Assembly: GCF_002161085.1 (NCBI RefSeq)
Contig: NZ_NFLU01000001.1
Span: 186,001-250,000 of the forward strand
Source of the DNA: Flavonifractor sp. An112
GTDB lineage: Bacteria > Bacillota > Clostridia > Oscillospirales > Oscillospiraceae
Length of the DNA: 64,000 nucleotides
Reading direction: 5' to 3'
In this document: piece after piece, positions 34,305-43,014 of the stretch
How positions within the stretch are numbered: the first letter of the stretch is position 1
Layout of the letters: each line of letters starts with the position of its first letter
Made by a program: the position numbers and the translations under genes
Notes under the pieces: generated by a model
Told to the model about the DNA's origin: nothing
Databases searched by the model: none
Seen by the model: only the letters and a program-made list of their open reading frames with translations

Positions 34305-36011
34305 TTATATAGCGATCTGTACGGGGGCGTAGCTTAATGCTACGCCTTTTCTCGTTTCCAAAAGAATGTCCCGCTCGGGGATCTTCCGGCGATCCGGCAC
34401 CTCAAAAGCACCGATGCAGTTATAGTGGATCGTCACCCGCTGATTGGTAATGCCGTCCTCCTTGACCGCAGGATAGACCTCGATGTACTGAATGAGCTCG
34501 GCAACCATGCGCTTGGTGATGGTGGTGGCGTCGGTGTAGCGTCGCACCGTTTCCAAAAAGGTGTCCACATCCATCCGCTTATCTTCCAGCTTTTTCAGCT
34601 CCAACCGCAGCGCCTTGATCCGTCCGGCGTTTTCGCCCTGTTCCTGCTCATACCGCTTGGACATTTTGGCGAACCGGGCATCGTCGATTTTGCCGGACAC
34701 ATTGTCCTCATAGAGCCGTTCAAAGAGCATATCCAGCTCCCTGTCCCGGGCCAGTAGCCCGTCCAGCTCCCGCTTCTTGTGTACCCGGTCATTTTCCGCT
34801 ACCTTTGCCGAGCGGCCCACCATCGCCTTGATAAAGTCGTTTTCGTACTCATTGGCGAAACAGGCCAGCCGGTGTACCTCGTAAAGCACGACCTGTTCCA
34901 AGAAGTCCAGCCGGATATAGTGGGTAGACGAGCATTTGCGGAGCCCGGAATTGTGGTTGTTGCAGCTAAAGAACTTGATGTCGTGGTTGCCTTGGTTGAA
35001 GTGGAAAGTCAGATTGCCTCCGCACTCCGGGCATTTCAGATAGCCGCAAAAGGCGCTGGACTCCTTTGTTACGGTAGGCCGCCTGCGCCGGGTGGTTTGC
35101 AGGCTTTGCACCTTTTCCCAAGTCACACGGTCAATGATGGGCTCATGGACATTGAGGAAGATTGCCCGGTTTTCTTCCGGGTTTTCAATCCGGCGCTTCA
35201 TCTTATAGGACTTGGAATAGGTCTTGAAGTTAATTACATCGCCACAGTATTCCTGCAAGGTGAGGATTTTCTTGACGGTGGTATGGTTCCACTTGGTAGG
35301 CTCCAGCGTACTTTTGGAGCCGCCCTTGTTGATCCCCTTGCTGGTTCGATAGGCCGAGGGGTTCAGCGCCCCCATCGTCCCCAGCGCCGTGGCAATCTGC
35401 AAGGGGCCGTTACCCTCCAAGGCCAGACGGTAGATGCAGCGCACCACCTCGGCGGCCTCCAGGTCAATGACCCAAAAACGGGGATCGTCCGGGTTTTTCA
35501 TGTAGCCATAGGGCGGCGGCGAAAGCGGAATCCCGGCGTTGCCTTTCATCTTATTGACGATCCGGCGCTTCTTGGAGATGTCCTTGGCGTAGTATTCATT
35601 CATGATGTTCTTGAACGGGGTGAAATCGTCCTCGCCCTCGTCGCTGTCCACGCCATCGGAAACGGCCACCAGCCGCACATCATGGAGCGGGAAAAACTCC
35701 TCGGTGAGCTTGCCCACCTCAATGTAGTTTCGGCCCAGCCGGGAGAGGTCTTTTACAAACACCGCCGAGATGTACCCGGCCTCGATTGCGGCGATCATTT
35801 TCTGAAAGCCGGGGCGCTTCATGGTAGTGCCGGTGATACCGTCATCCACGAAAAAGATAGTGTCCGTGTAGCCTTTATCCTTGGCGGCCTTTTGGAGAAT
35901 TTTCTTTTGGTTCTGGATGCTGTTGGACTCGCTGTCCATGTTATCGTCACGGCTCAGGCGGCAGTAGAGAGCGGCTGTGCCGGTAGAGATTTTCTTACTT
36001 GACTGCTTCAC
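34305..36011 (-). CDS. Large serine recombinase (integrase)
   Basis: 568 residues. The resolvase domain has YCRLSRDD with nucleophile Ser20 and the KDLSRLGRN helix near 105. The recombinase domain (about 175-300, GIPLSPPPYGYMKNP) is followed by a zinc ribbon (CPECGG, then CNNHN and CSSTHYI), a coiled coil (about 400-490) and a DUF4368-like C terminus. It would integrate and excise the island. It sits at the island's left end next to tRNA-Pro, in the usual terminal position. All key residues are intact, so it may be active. Confidence 0.92.
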   Translation of the reverse strand: MKQSSKKISTGTAALYCRLSRDDNMDSESNSIQNQKKILQKAAKDKGYTDTIFFVDDGITGTTMKRPGFQKMIAAIEAGYISAVFVKDLSRLGRNYIEVGKLTEEFFPLHDVRLVAVSDGVDSDEGEDDFTPFKNIMNEYYAKDISKKRRIVNKMKGNAGIPLSPPPYGYMKNPDDPRFWVIDLEAAEVVRCIYRLALEGNGPLQIATALGTMGALNPSAYRTSKGINKGGSKSTLEPTKWNHTTVKKILTLQEYCGDVINFKTYSKSYKMKRRIENPEENRAIFLNVHEPIIDRVTWEKVQSLQTTRRRRPTVTKESSAFCGYLKCPECGGNLTFHFNQGNHDIKFFSCNNHNSGLRKCSSTHYIRLDFLEQVVLYEVHRLACFANEYENDFIKAMVGRSAKVAENDRVHKKRELDGLLARDRELDMLFERLYEDNVSGKIDDARFAKMSKRYEQEQGENAGRIKALRLELKKLEDKRMDVDTFLETVRRYTDATTITKRMVAELIQYIEVYPAVKEDGITNQRVTIHYNCIGAFEVPDRRKIPERDILLETRKGVALSYAPVQIAI

Positions 36012-36103
36012 AATGCCCTCCTTTCCAAGCAGTCGAGCAAGGCTTCATCCTATGTATATTATACCTCTGCCGACCGCTTGAGTTAAGGATGTCGATGGAA
36101 CAG

Positions 36104-36250
36104 TTAGGCTGGCTCCAAATCGGCCAGCATCAGCTTCAACAGGATGTCACGCATGGACTCGCCTTTGTCCTTGTAGACGGGCGTGACAATGAATTGGATT
36201 TTGCCGACTTGATAGGTGTATTCCTCCTTGACGGGTACGGGATCTTCCAT
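36104..36250 (-). CDS. TnpW-like small transposon protein
   Basis: 48 residues from ATG 36250, chosen because AAGGAGG lies 5 nt upstream; a longer frame upstream lacks an SD. The sequence begins with a charged segment, then YTYQVGKIQFIVTPVYKDKG and a helical end (SMRDILLKLMLADL). This matches the TnpW-type small proteins that precede serine-recombinase genes on Clostridia transposons. Function unknown; perhaps a recombination accessory factor. Confidence 0.65.
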   Translation of the reverse strand: MEDPVPVKEEYTYQVGKIQFIVTPVYKDKGESMRDILLKLMLADLEPA

Positions 36251-36384
36251 GTGGGCCTCCTTCCAGAGCGATACGAAACAATGACCGACAGTCCCCCTTG
36301 TCCCGTGGGGAAACGCAAGAGGGCGGCACCTTCGGCGGTGCCGCCCTCTTGCCTTGCTCCACTTTGGGACAACTTGTCCCAAGG

Positions 36385-36585
36385 TCAGTAGGGGCTGTTC
36401 TCAAAGTGCTGCTGGGCTTCCTCCAGCCCACGGATGTCAAAGACCTCGTAGAGCTCTGCCACCACACGCCGGATGTCCGAGGGAGAAAACCCGCAGTTTT
36501 CCATAGCGTAGATGACATAGCCACGGCAGGCGTTGTTGCTCCACGGTTGGGTGAGCAGGGCCGCCAGTTCGGGATCATACTTCAT
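36385..36585 (-). CDS. Small conserved mobile-element protein
   Basis: 66 residues from ATG 36585 with AAGGAGG at good spacing. It is helical and acidic: YDPELAALLTQPWSNNACRGYVIYAMENCGFS. I recognise it only as a type of small protein found in conjugative transposons of gut Clostridia; no function is known. Its position between ParB-like and TnpW-like genes supports membership of the island. Confidence 0.6.
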   Translation of the reverse strand: MKYDPELAALLTQPWSNNACRGYVIYAMENCGFSPSDIRRVVAELYEVFDIRGLEEAQQHFENSPY

Positions 36586-36825
36586 GTTGGTTTCCTCCTT
36601 GATAAAAAGTTTCGGGAGCACCACGCTCATTTCCTTGGCCCGTCATAAGACAGCAATACTCAGCATGACGCTCCCGAGGGGGCGGCAGCCCGGAGGGGCA
36701 AGCGGCCAGCTTGTCCGGCTGCGGATCGTGGCCGTGGGGTGGCTTGTCCCACTTGCGGCGCTGGTGTTGATCGCTCGTTCTCCTGCCGGAGAAGTCACAG
36801 CGCACCCGCCGCCCGGCTCCCCGCT

Positions 36826-38166
36826 CTATGGCTCGGGGCCGCCGCTACCGTCGATCACATCGCCGTTCAGCTTGCCCTCCTTATCCAGTTCACGCATCTT
36901 CTGCGCTTGAGAGAGGGACGGGGAGGACGCTTGCCCCTCAATGGCAACGGCGATATACTTCTGATGCCTGGGGCGGATGAAAGAAATCTCCACGGCAGGG
37001 GTAAAAGAGAGCTGCTTCTCGTCCACCATCTTTTGCAGATCAGGGACAAGCTCGGTCAGGCGGATATACCGCTGTACCTGCTTGTAGTTCATGCCGTTGC
37101 GATCCCCGACGATCTGCGTGGAGCGTTTTCCGGCGTCCCGGTCATCCTCACCGGGCCGGGCTCCTTGGTGCTTGATGGCTTCCACCTGCTGTTTCAGCGC
37201 AGCGGCCTTTTCCGTGGGTAAAATCTTCTCTCGGTGCCGCAGGTTGTCGTCCGTCATGGCGAGGATGGCCTCGTCATCGGTCATGTTGCGGACGATACAG
37301 GGCATATTGACAAACCCAGCCAGCTCGCTGGCCCGCTGGCGGCGGTGTCCGGCGACGATTTCATATCCGCCGCCCTCACGGGGCCGCACCAGCGCAGGCT
37401 GATTGACCCCAGCAGCCTTGACCGACTCCACCAGTCCCTGCATTTCTGCATCGTCCCGGACGCCAAAAGGATGGTTTTTGAACGGGTGCAGCTCGGTAAG
37501 ATTGAGATACACGATCTCCTCTTTCACTCCACGGGCAGCGTCCCGAGGGACGGGCAGCTGCTCGGTTGCAGCTGGGGCCTCTGCTTTGACGGGAGCGCCT
37601 TTCCCGGCAGGCGGTTTGCTTTGGAACATTTTGTCCCGAGGTTGCGGCTTGGCCTTGTCGGGGGCCGTCTTGTCAACCTTGGGTGGGCGGCCCCTGCGGG
37701 GCTTGGCCGCATCCTTCGCTTTGCTTGCCTGCTTGTCCTTATCCTGGGCCGTAGCCTTCTCTGTGGGCTTGCCCTTCGTCGCCCCATCCCGGGTAGCGAT
37801 AAAATCCACCACCTTTCCAGTGGGGGCGGGATCTCCCATGCTGGGGATCGTGGTTTGCTTCTCGTCCTTGCCCGGCGGCGAACCCTCCTTATACGGAGCC
37901 GGAGCGTCCTTGTCTTTGGGAGCCTCCTTATCCGCCGGAGCCGGTTGCTCCGCCGCAGGGTCGGGAGCTGTCTTTCCCTCAACGGGCTTTCCTGCCGTTG
38001 GGGGTGTTACCACCTTGGACGCATCTTCTGTCACGGGAGCCTCCGCCTTGGTCGGAGCGGGCTGATCCTGCACCGGGGAATCGGCTTTGACAGGCTCCAC
38101 CTTTCCCGGTTTGGGGGGCTCGTCTACCTTCCCAGCGTCGGGAATGTTCTTTTTATCGTCAGCCAC
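36826..38166 (-). CDS. ParB/Spo0J-like protein with long disordered N terminus
   Basis: 446 residues starting at GTG 38166 (AAGGAGG 8 nt upstream). About 1-205 is Lys/Pro/Ala-rich, disordered, with an AT-hook-like KPRRGRPPK near 155. The ParB nuclease-like domain follows (about 215-305: LNLTELHPFKNHPFGVRDD, IVAGHRRQRASE, DDNLRHREKI), then a helix-turn-helix (about 340-385). On integrative elements ParB homologues stabilise or regulate the excised form. No ParA partner lies here, so it may act as a DNA-binding regulator. Confidence 0.85.
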   Translation of the reverse strand: MADDKKNIPDAGKVDEPPKPGKVEPVKADSPVQDQPAPTKAEAPVTEDASKVVTPPTAGKPVEGKTAPDPAAEQPAPADKEAPKDKDAPAPYKEGSPPGKDEKQTTIPSMGDPAPTGKVVDFIATRDGATKGKPTEKATAQDKDKQASKAKDAAKPRRGRPPKVDKTAPDKAKPQPRDKMFQSKPPAGKGAPVKAEAPAATEQLPVPRDAARGVKEEIVYLNLTELHPFKNHPFGVRDDAEMQGLVESVKAAGVNQPALVRPREGGGYEIVAGHRRQRASELAGFVNMPCIVRNMTDDEAILAMTDDNLRHREKILPTEKAAALKQQVEAIKHQGARPGEDDRDAGKRSTQIVGDRNGMNYKQVQRYIRLTELVPDLQKMVDEKQLSFTPAVEISFIRPRHQKYIAVAIEGQASSPSLSQAQKMRELDKEGKLNGDVIDGSGGPEP

Positions 38167-38373
38167 CTAAAAAACCTCCTTCGTTGTGAAATAAAAAAAG
38201 CCAGCCCGTGGCTGGCCTGTGGGGGAGCACCCCTCCTTTCTCGTTGGGAAATATGAATGAAAACGCCGCCCGTAGTCCCGTTGGGCAGCATAATTTAGCG
38301 ATGGATTTGAATTAGTTGATCGAGCAAACTATATACTACATGCGACTACAATAGCAGAATCAATAAAAACAAC
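38167..38373. other. Junction between GC-rich island core and AT-rich cargo
   Basis: Composition falls from about 60% GC in the ParB gene to strongly AT-rich by 38300. It holds the ParB ribosome site and a CCAGCC...GGCTGG hairpin (about 38199-38216), and nothing else I can name. Confidence 0.5.
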
Positions 38374-38402
38374 TTTAACCTGATTGCCTTATCTGGTATA
38401 AT
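38374..38402 (+). promoter_or_regulatory. Extended -10 promoter of the AT-rich two-gene cargo
   Basis: TTTAAC, 17-nt spacer, TGG TATAAT: a consensus extended -10 with a weak -35. Confidence 0.65.
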
Positions 38403-38534
38403 ATTATCAACAATAATTTTGTGAAGGAGGGCCAGAAATTTCAACGTAATAGCAGAACCCTTTTTATACACATCCATTAAAAATCGCTCAAGTTGGACAT
38501 AGGACTGTCTAAATCGGTTTGGAGGAAAGCAATC

Positions 38535-39203
38535 ATGCAAACTGCAAAAGAGAAAATTGAACATATTTTTAGAAAAGGATCAGGAACATTCATTAATAGA
38601 TGCTATGCAATTTATAGCATAATAGAGGAACACGGAGATAATTTCGGAGAACTTTTGAAATACACTTTTGAAACTAATGGATTTATCGAGTCAGATAATT
38701 CCACTGATGCGTTCCTAATGATTTCTAAAAGTCAGGAAGAAGAACTAAAAAATGATTATGGGGACATCGTCAATGGAATTATAAAAGCACTACTAAAGCG
38801 TAATTTTGAAACAGAAGTTGATTATTACGAAGAATACTGGAAGGCGATTAATTCTGCAATTTTTGTTTCAAAAGAATCTCGAGTATTTGCATTATATTAT
38901 GCTTTAATTGACAAAAGGCTTCCATATTGTGTTTTGGAATCAGGTGTCAAAATGACAAATATGGAATATCGTGATCGTCAAGAACATTTAAAAGCAGAAA
39001 TTACAAGAATGAGATTTGTAATCTATAATGAAAATTTATTTGAACAGAATACAGAAACGGCATCCATATTATTAAAGATAATAAATTCTGTTGCAGACGA
39101 AATTGATAGCGTAGTACTGTTTTCTTACTTGATCGACGAAATTCAAAAGAGTTCAAAACTCTCATCTAATAGTATTCATAGACTAATCAGTGCACTTGAA
39201 TAG
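38535..39203 (+). CDS. Unrecognised AT-rich cargo protein
   Basis: 222 residues from ATG 38535 (GGAGG 9 nt upstream). Predominantly alpha-helical, acidic, no signal peptide or membrane segment, no motif that I recognise. It starts with KEKIEHIFRKGSGTFINRCYAIYSII and ends with a helix-rich region (ILLKIINSVADEIDSVV). Codons are AT-rich, unlike all neighbours, which points to recent transfer. It precedes the nucleoside-phosphorylase-fold gene by 15 nt in an evident operon. A sensor or effector partner in a defence module is inference. Confidence 0.7.
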   Translation: MQTAKEKIEHIFRKGSGTFINRCYAIYSIIEEHGDNFGELLKYTFETNGFIESDNSTDAFLMISKSQEEELKNDYGDIVNGIIKALLKRNFETEVDYYEEYWKAINSAIFVSKESRVFALYYALIDKRLPYCVLESGVKMTNMEYRDRQEHLKAEITRMRFVIYNENLFEQNTETASILLKIINSVADEIDSVVLFSYLIDEIQKSSKLSSNSIHRLISALE

Positions 39204-39218
39204 TTTAGGGAGTAGAGA

Positions 39219-40091
39219 ATGAAAAGAAAAACTATTACATCATGGGAAGAGTATAAAAAAGGATTTTTAACTGGGACTCAAAATAATGTCTACGATAATT
39301 ATCCGGAAACAGATCAAGAGGATGATATAAAGTACGATATTGTCTATATTGTTGCTTTGAGTGACGAAATGGATCATCTGTTAAATGTTTTTAATATTGA
39401 TGATATTAACTATAAAGAACATTCAGGACTACAATATATAGGGTTTAGTTATAAAGTTAATGGTAAAGAATTAAATATTGCTATCCTAAAACCATGTGGA
39501 ATGGGATTAGTACCAGCTTCAATGGCTATTACACAAGCAATTATTTTGATGAAACCCCGCCTTATCATGATGACTGGTGTTTGTGCAACACCAAAAGATA
39601 AAGCAAATTTTGGCGATATTTTGTTGTTTGATTCAGTTTATCTGCATGATGAAGGGAAAATTACTGAAGCGGGGTTACAGCCAGATATAAGAACAATCAA
39701 TGTTTCAAAAAAGGTCTCCGATACCTTTGATAAAGTTATTGGGCTAACAGGGCAAATTAATTTAATTTCAAAAAAATGGCCAGAAAAAATGACCCGTCGT
39801 GAGCCGTTAGAAGTAAAACGGGGGGTTGCAGCATCTGGAATGGCAGTAATTGCCAACGAAAAAAGTATTTCAGAAAAAATAAATCATCAGCGAAAATTGC
39901 TCGCTATTGATATGGAATCATACGCTATCGCTTACTGTGCCACTAGCATGTATAATGAATGCGACTGGGCTGTTATCAAAAGTGTACAAGATAATGGAGA
40001 TAGCGACAAAAAAGACACATATAGACATTACGCATGTTATACATCTGCGCGGTGTTCCATTTTATTTCTGGAGCAATATTTTTCGAAATGA
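39219..40091 (+). CDS. Nucleoside-phosphorylase-fold (PNP/MTAN-like) protein
   Basis: 290 residues, SD GGGAG. The fold is that of purine nucleoside phosphorylases and MTA/SAH nucleosidases: IVYIVALSDEMDHL strand, MMTGVCA, NFGDILLF, SGMAVIAN, then AIDMESYAIAYCA with the ribose-binding Glu, and VIKSVQDNGDSDKKD with the candidate catalytic Asp. The usual enzyme is about 230 residues; an N-terminal extension of about 45 residues precedes the domain. In mobile AT-rich two-gene operons such domains occur as nucleotide-degrading effectors of conflict systems; that role is inference here, and housekeeping salvage is the alternative. Confidence 0.8.
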   Translation: MKRKTITSWEEYKKGFLTGTQNNVYDNYPETDQEDDIKYDIVYIVALSDEMDHLLNVFNIDDINYKEHSGLQYIGFSYKVNGKELNIAILKPCGMGLVPASMAITQAIILMKPRLIMMTGVCATPKDKANFGDILLFDSVYLHDEGKITEAGLQPDIRTINVSKKVSDTFDKVIGLTGQINLISKKWPEKMTRREPLEVKRGVAASGMAVIANEKSISEKINHQRKLLAIDMESYAIAYCATSMYNECDWAVIKSVQDNGDSDKKDTYRHYACYTSARCSILFLEQYFSK

Positions 40092-40250
40092 TTAATGTTA
40101 AATTAGCAGTAGGAACTCCATTCGATAAAATAATCAATAAGATTATAATCTAGACTACATCATAGCCGGAAAATATCATGAACAAAACATATTATGATAG
40201 GATGAAAGCCTTGCCTACTGCTTGTAAAACATTGATATTACTGGGTTTTC

Positions 40251-40299
40251 ACAGATCCTTTAATGACACTCCGACCATGCGGAGTGTCCTTATAGGATC
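40251..40299. repeat. Imperfect palindrome at right end of the island
   Basis: AGATCCTTTAATGACACTCCG and CGGAGTGTCCTTATAGGATCT flank ACCATG. The left arm is nearly the reverse complement of the island's left end at 34241-34262, so the two ends carry inverted copies of one sequence. Confidence 0.65.
40273..40285. repeat. Right 13-bp direct repeat of tRNA-Pro island (putative attR)
   Basis: GACCATGCGGAGT, identical to 34234-34246. Beyond it GGAGTG...CACTCC followed by TTTTATTT resembles a tRNA terminator, as if this once followed tRNA-Pro. Confidence 0.6.
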
Positions 40300-40426
40300 T
40301 GAGTATCCTGCAAAGGCACTCCGCATTTTATTTACATCCATAGCAACACAAAACGCTAGATTGTGTGGAGGGCTTACCATAATGTCAGAGCATTATGAGC
40401 AGCTCCCCCACCACCGAGAATTCTCC

Positions 40427-40455
40427 TTGACAATTTGTTTCTTCTATTGTATCAT
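40427..40455 (+). promoter_or_regulatory. Promoter of tRNA-Thr
   Basis: TTGACA, 17-nt spacer, TATCAT. Confidence 0.8.
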
Positions 40456-40483
40456 GTTACAAGTAATTTGGAATAAATTATGC

Positions 40484-40558
40484 GCTAGTGTGGCTCAGAG
40501 GTAGAGCAGCTCACTCGTAATGAGCAGGCCGTGGGTTCGATTCCCACCACTAGCTCCA
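40484..40558 (+). tRNA. tRNA-Thr (CGU)
   Basis: Acceptor GCTAGTG/CACTAGC, anticodon stem CTCA/TGAG around CTCGTAA giving CGU, T-loop GGTTCGATTCC, encoded CCA. Confidence 0.95.
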
Positions 40559-40593
40559 AAAAAGGCACGACATATGTCGTGCCTTTTTTGTTA
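40559..40593 (+). terminator. Terminator of tRNA-Thr
   Basis: AAGGCACGACATATGTCGTGCCTT is a self-complementary hairpin followed by TTTTGTT. Confidence 0.9.
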
Positions 40594-40621
40594 TTTTCCG
40601 GCGTTCTTGGTGCCCTCGCTG

Positions 40622-41581
40622 TCAAAGCGCCCGGCGCAGCTTCAGAATAGTTAGATTAATCTCTCCATCCACCGCATCTCCAGAGCCGGAATAGGTCAAC
40701 GTAAACGTTGTGGCTGCTGGCGCCCGCAGAATAAGAAAGCTCGAGCCTGCCGCACTCCCACCGGCTGTACTGACAGCAAAATAGATCCCTGTCTCCAAAT
40801 GGGTGGTACCGTTATAAGATGGCGTTACCTGCATATAGTTGGCCTGCCGAAAAACCGCTGATACCTTATAAGAAATCAAATAATAGCCAGGTTCCAGCGC
40901 AATAACCGTGGGACTGGCCTGGATGATCTGCCCGGTTGGATCTGTCACATCCGGAAACACCACCAACTGACTCCCTCGAACAAGCGGATACTGATAATTT
41001 ACATACGACGCAAACACATCATCTGGAGCGGTGCCGGCAGATCCAGTAGGGCCTGTGGGACCCGTGGGACCTTCTCCCCCCGCAGGGCCAGTTGACCCCT
41101 GCGCTCCCGTCGGCCCTGTGGGGCCGGTGCTGCCCACCGCTCCTGTTGGGCCCATGGGGCCCGTTGCTCCTGTTCCTGCGGGGCCTGTGGGGCCTGTAGG
41201 GCCGACAGGGCCCGTATCACCCGCTGCCCCTGTTGGACCTGTTGGACCTGTGGAACCAGCGCCATCGGCCCCTGCAGGGCCTGTAGGACCTACTGGGCCA
41301 ATACTGCCAGTCGCCCCTGTGGGACCCGTAGGGCCTGTTGGACCGGTACTGCCCACTGTCCCCGCCGGACCCATGGGACCTGTTGGGCCGGCATTGCCCG
41401 TTGCTCCTGTGGGGCCTGTGGGACCAGCACCGCCTGTTGCCCCTGTAGGGCCGGTAGGTCCCTGCCAGATACAGCAGGTCGGTCCGCTCAGGCGAAGCGG
41501 GTCCGGATTATAATATCGATACTGCTCGTTTTCCCATCGCCGCACGGCCGCTCCCTCGTCTCTCCTTAAATTCTCCGGCAA
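40622..41581 (-). CDS. Collagen-like GPT-repeat protein, exosporium type
   Basis: About 319 residues. A short N terminus (about 1-40) leads to about 45 Gly-X-Y triplets dominated by GPTGPTG (about 41-185), then a 130-residue globular C-terminal beta domain ([21 protein letters not shown]). This is the BclA/exosporium architecture: a collagen-like stalk with a TNF/C1q-like trimeric head. Sporulation in the host is therefore likely but not shown. The TTG at 41581 has no clear SD; the start could lie about 11 codons in, at a GTG following AAGGAG. No signal peptide, as in BclA homologues. Confidence 0.82.
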   Translation of the reverse strand: MPENLRRDEGAAVRRWENEQYRYYNPDPLRLSGPTCCIWQGPTGPTGATGGAGPTGPTGATGNAGPTGPMGPAGTVGSTGPTGPTGPTGATGSIGPVGPTGPAGADGAGSTGPTGPTGAAGDTGPVGPTGPTGPAGTGATGPMGPTGAVGSTGPTGPTGAQGSTGPAGGEGPTGPTGPTGSAGTAPDDVFASYVNYQYPLVRGSQLVVFPDVTDPTGQIIQASPTVIALEPGYYLISYKVSAVFRQANYMQVTPSYNGTTHLETGIYFAVSTAGGSAAGSSFLILRAPAATTFTLTYSGSGDAVDGEINLTILKLRRAL

Positions 41582-41648
41582 CTCATGAAAGGATTGCCGT
41601 CTGCTTCATCCTATTCTCTCCCCTGGCCGCTGGTGCTGTCGACAAAGA

Positions 41649-41690
41649 AAAACCGGCCCCTGCCGCAGCTGCGGCAGGGGCCGGTTCTGT
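41649..41690 (-). terminator. Terminator of the sialic-acid operon
   Basis: CCGGCCCCTGCCGC and GCGGCAGGGGCCGG form a 14-bp stem, followed on the minus strand by TTTTTCTTTG. It lies just past the ABC ATPase stop. Confidence 0.92.
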
Positions 41691-41700
41691 CTGCTGGAGA

Positions 41701-42822
41701 TCAATACAGCAGGTTCTTCTCGGTCTGAGGATCAAACAGGTGAATGAGCTCAGGACGGAACGCAAAGTTGATGGCGGTACCATAGGGGATACCGGCACGA
41801 TGCTCCTCAGGCAGCTCGGTGGTAGGAATACGCAGCACCACGTCCTTGCCGGCGGCGGTCACATGGAGGTACACCTCGCTGCCCATCATCTCGGACACAT
41901 CCACCGTGCTGGACACGGTGTGAGGACCAGCCACAGGGGCAAAGGAGATGTGCTCAGGACGGATACCGGCCACCACATCCATGTCGCCCACACCCTTCTC
42001 GGTGAGGATCTTCTGGGCCTTGTCAGCCAGCTCAATCACAGCGTCGGCCACAGCGATCTGATACTTGCCGTCCTTCTTCTGCAGCTTGGCATCGAAGAAG
42101 TTCATCTGGGGAGAGCCAATGAAGCCGGCCACAAACAGGTTGGCGGGACGATCGAACACTTCCTGAGGAGTACCGATCTGCTGAATGAAGCCATCCTTCA
42201 TGATGACGATACGGTCGCCCAGGGTCATAGCCTCGGTCTGATCGTGAGTCACGTAGATGAAGGTGGTGTTGATGCGCTGGCGCAGCTTGATGATCTCGGC
42301 GCGCATCTGGTTACGCAGCTTGGCATCCAGGTTGGACAGAGGTTCGTCCATCAGGAACACCTGAGGATCGCGGACGATGGCGCGGCCGATGGCCACACGC
42401 TGACGCTGGCCGCCGGACAGAGCCTTGGGCTTACGATCCAGGTACTGGGTGATATCCAGGATGGCAGCAGCCTCACGCACCTTCTTGTCGATCTCATCCT
42501 TGGGCACCTTGCGCAGCTTCAGGGCAAAGGCCATGTTCTCATACACGGTCATGTGGGGATAGAGCGCGTAGCTCTGGAACACCATGGCGATATCGCGGTC
42601 CTTGGGCTCCACATCGTTCATCCGCTTGCCGCCGATGAGCAGATCGCCCTCGGAGATATCCTCCAGGCCGGCCACCATCCGCAGAGTGGTGGACTTGCCG
42701 CAGCCGGAAGGACCGACCAGCACGATGAACTCCTTATCCGCGATCTCCAGATTGAAGTCGTGGACAGCGGTCACCTTGTTGTCATAGATCTTCTTGACGC
42801 CTTTCAGAACTACAGTTGCCAT
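41701..42822 (-). CDS. msmK: Sugar ABC importer ATPase, MsmK/UgpC type
   Basis: 373 residues from ATG 42822 (an ATG at 42828 is equally possible; the SD is weak). Walker A GPSGCGKST near 38, Q-loop FQSYALYPHM, signature LSGGQRQR near 133, Walker B VFLMDEPLSNLD, and the C-terminal MalK-type regulatory TOBE domain (about 240-370: VVAGIRPEHI). It energises carbohydrate importers of the CUT1 class. It is last in the sialic-acid operon and may also serve other CUT1 permeases, as is common for MsmK. Confidence 0.9.
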   Translation of the reverse strand: MATVVLKGVKKIYDNKVTAVHDFNLEIADKEFIVLVGPSGCGKSTTLRMVAGLEDISEGDLLIGGKRMNDVEPKDRDIAMVFQSYALYPHMTVYENMAFALKLRKVPKDEIDKKVREAAAILDITQYLDRKPKALSGGQRQRVAIGRAIVRDPQVFLMDEPLSNLDAKLRNQMRAEIIKLRQRINTTFIYVTHDQTEAMTLGDRIVIMKDGFIQQIGTPQEVFDRPANLFVAGFIGSPQMNFFDAKLQKKDGKYQIAVADAVIELADKAQKILTEKGVGDMDVVAGIRPEHISFAPVAGPHTVSSTVDVSEMMGSEVYLHVTAAGKDVVLRIPTTELPEEHRAGIPYGTAINFAFRPELIHLFDPQTEKNLLY

Positions 42823-43014
42823 ATACATGGACCGTAAGGGCAATGCCTCCGCAAATACCCTCTCGCCCCGGGAGAGCAAAACTCCCAGAACGTTACGACA
42901 GGTCTCCACACTGCCGCACCGCCGGTCCGGCGGATTTTCCTCCTTTTTTTCGACTCTTCCGGCCTATAGGAATGGAGTAGGACCGGAAGGCCTGTATTTG
43001 GGGGTGCGCTCTAT

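Noticed and set aside
41030..41470. Regular DNA repeats that could suggest a CRISPR array
   Set aside because: Periods are 9 nt, not about 60; they encode GPTGPTG collagen triplets in one frame.
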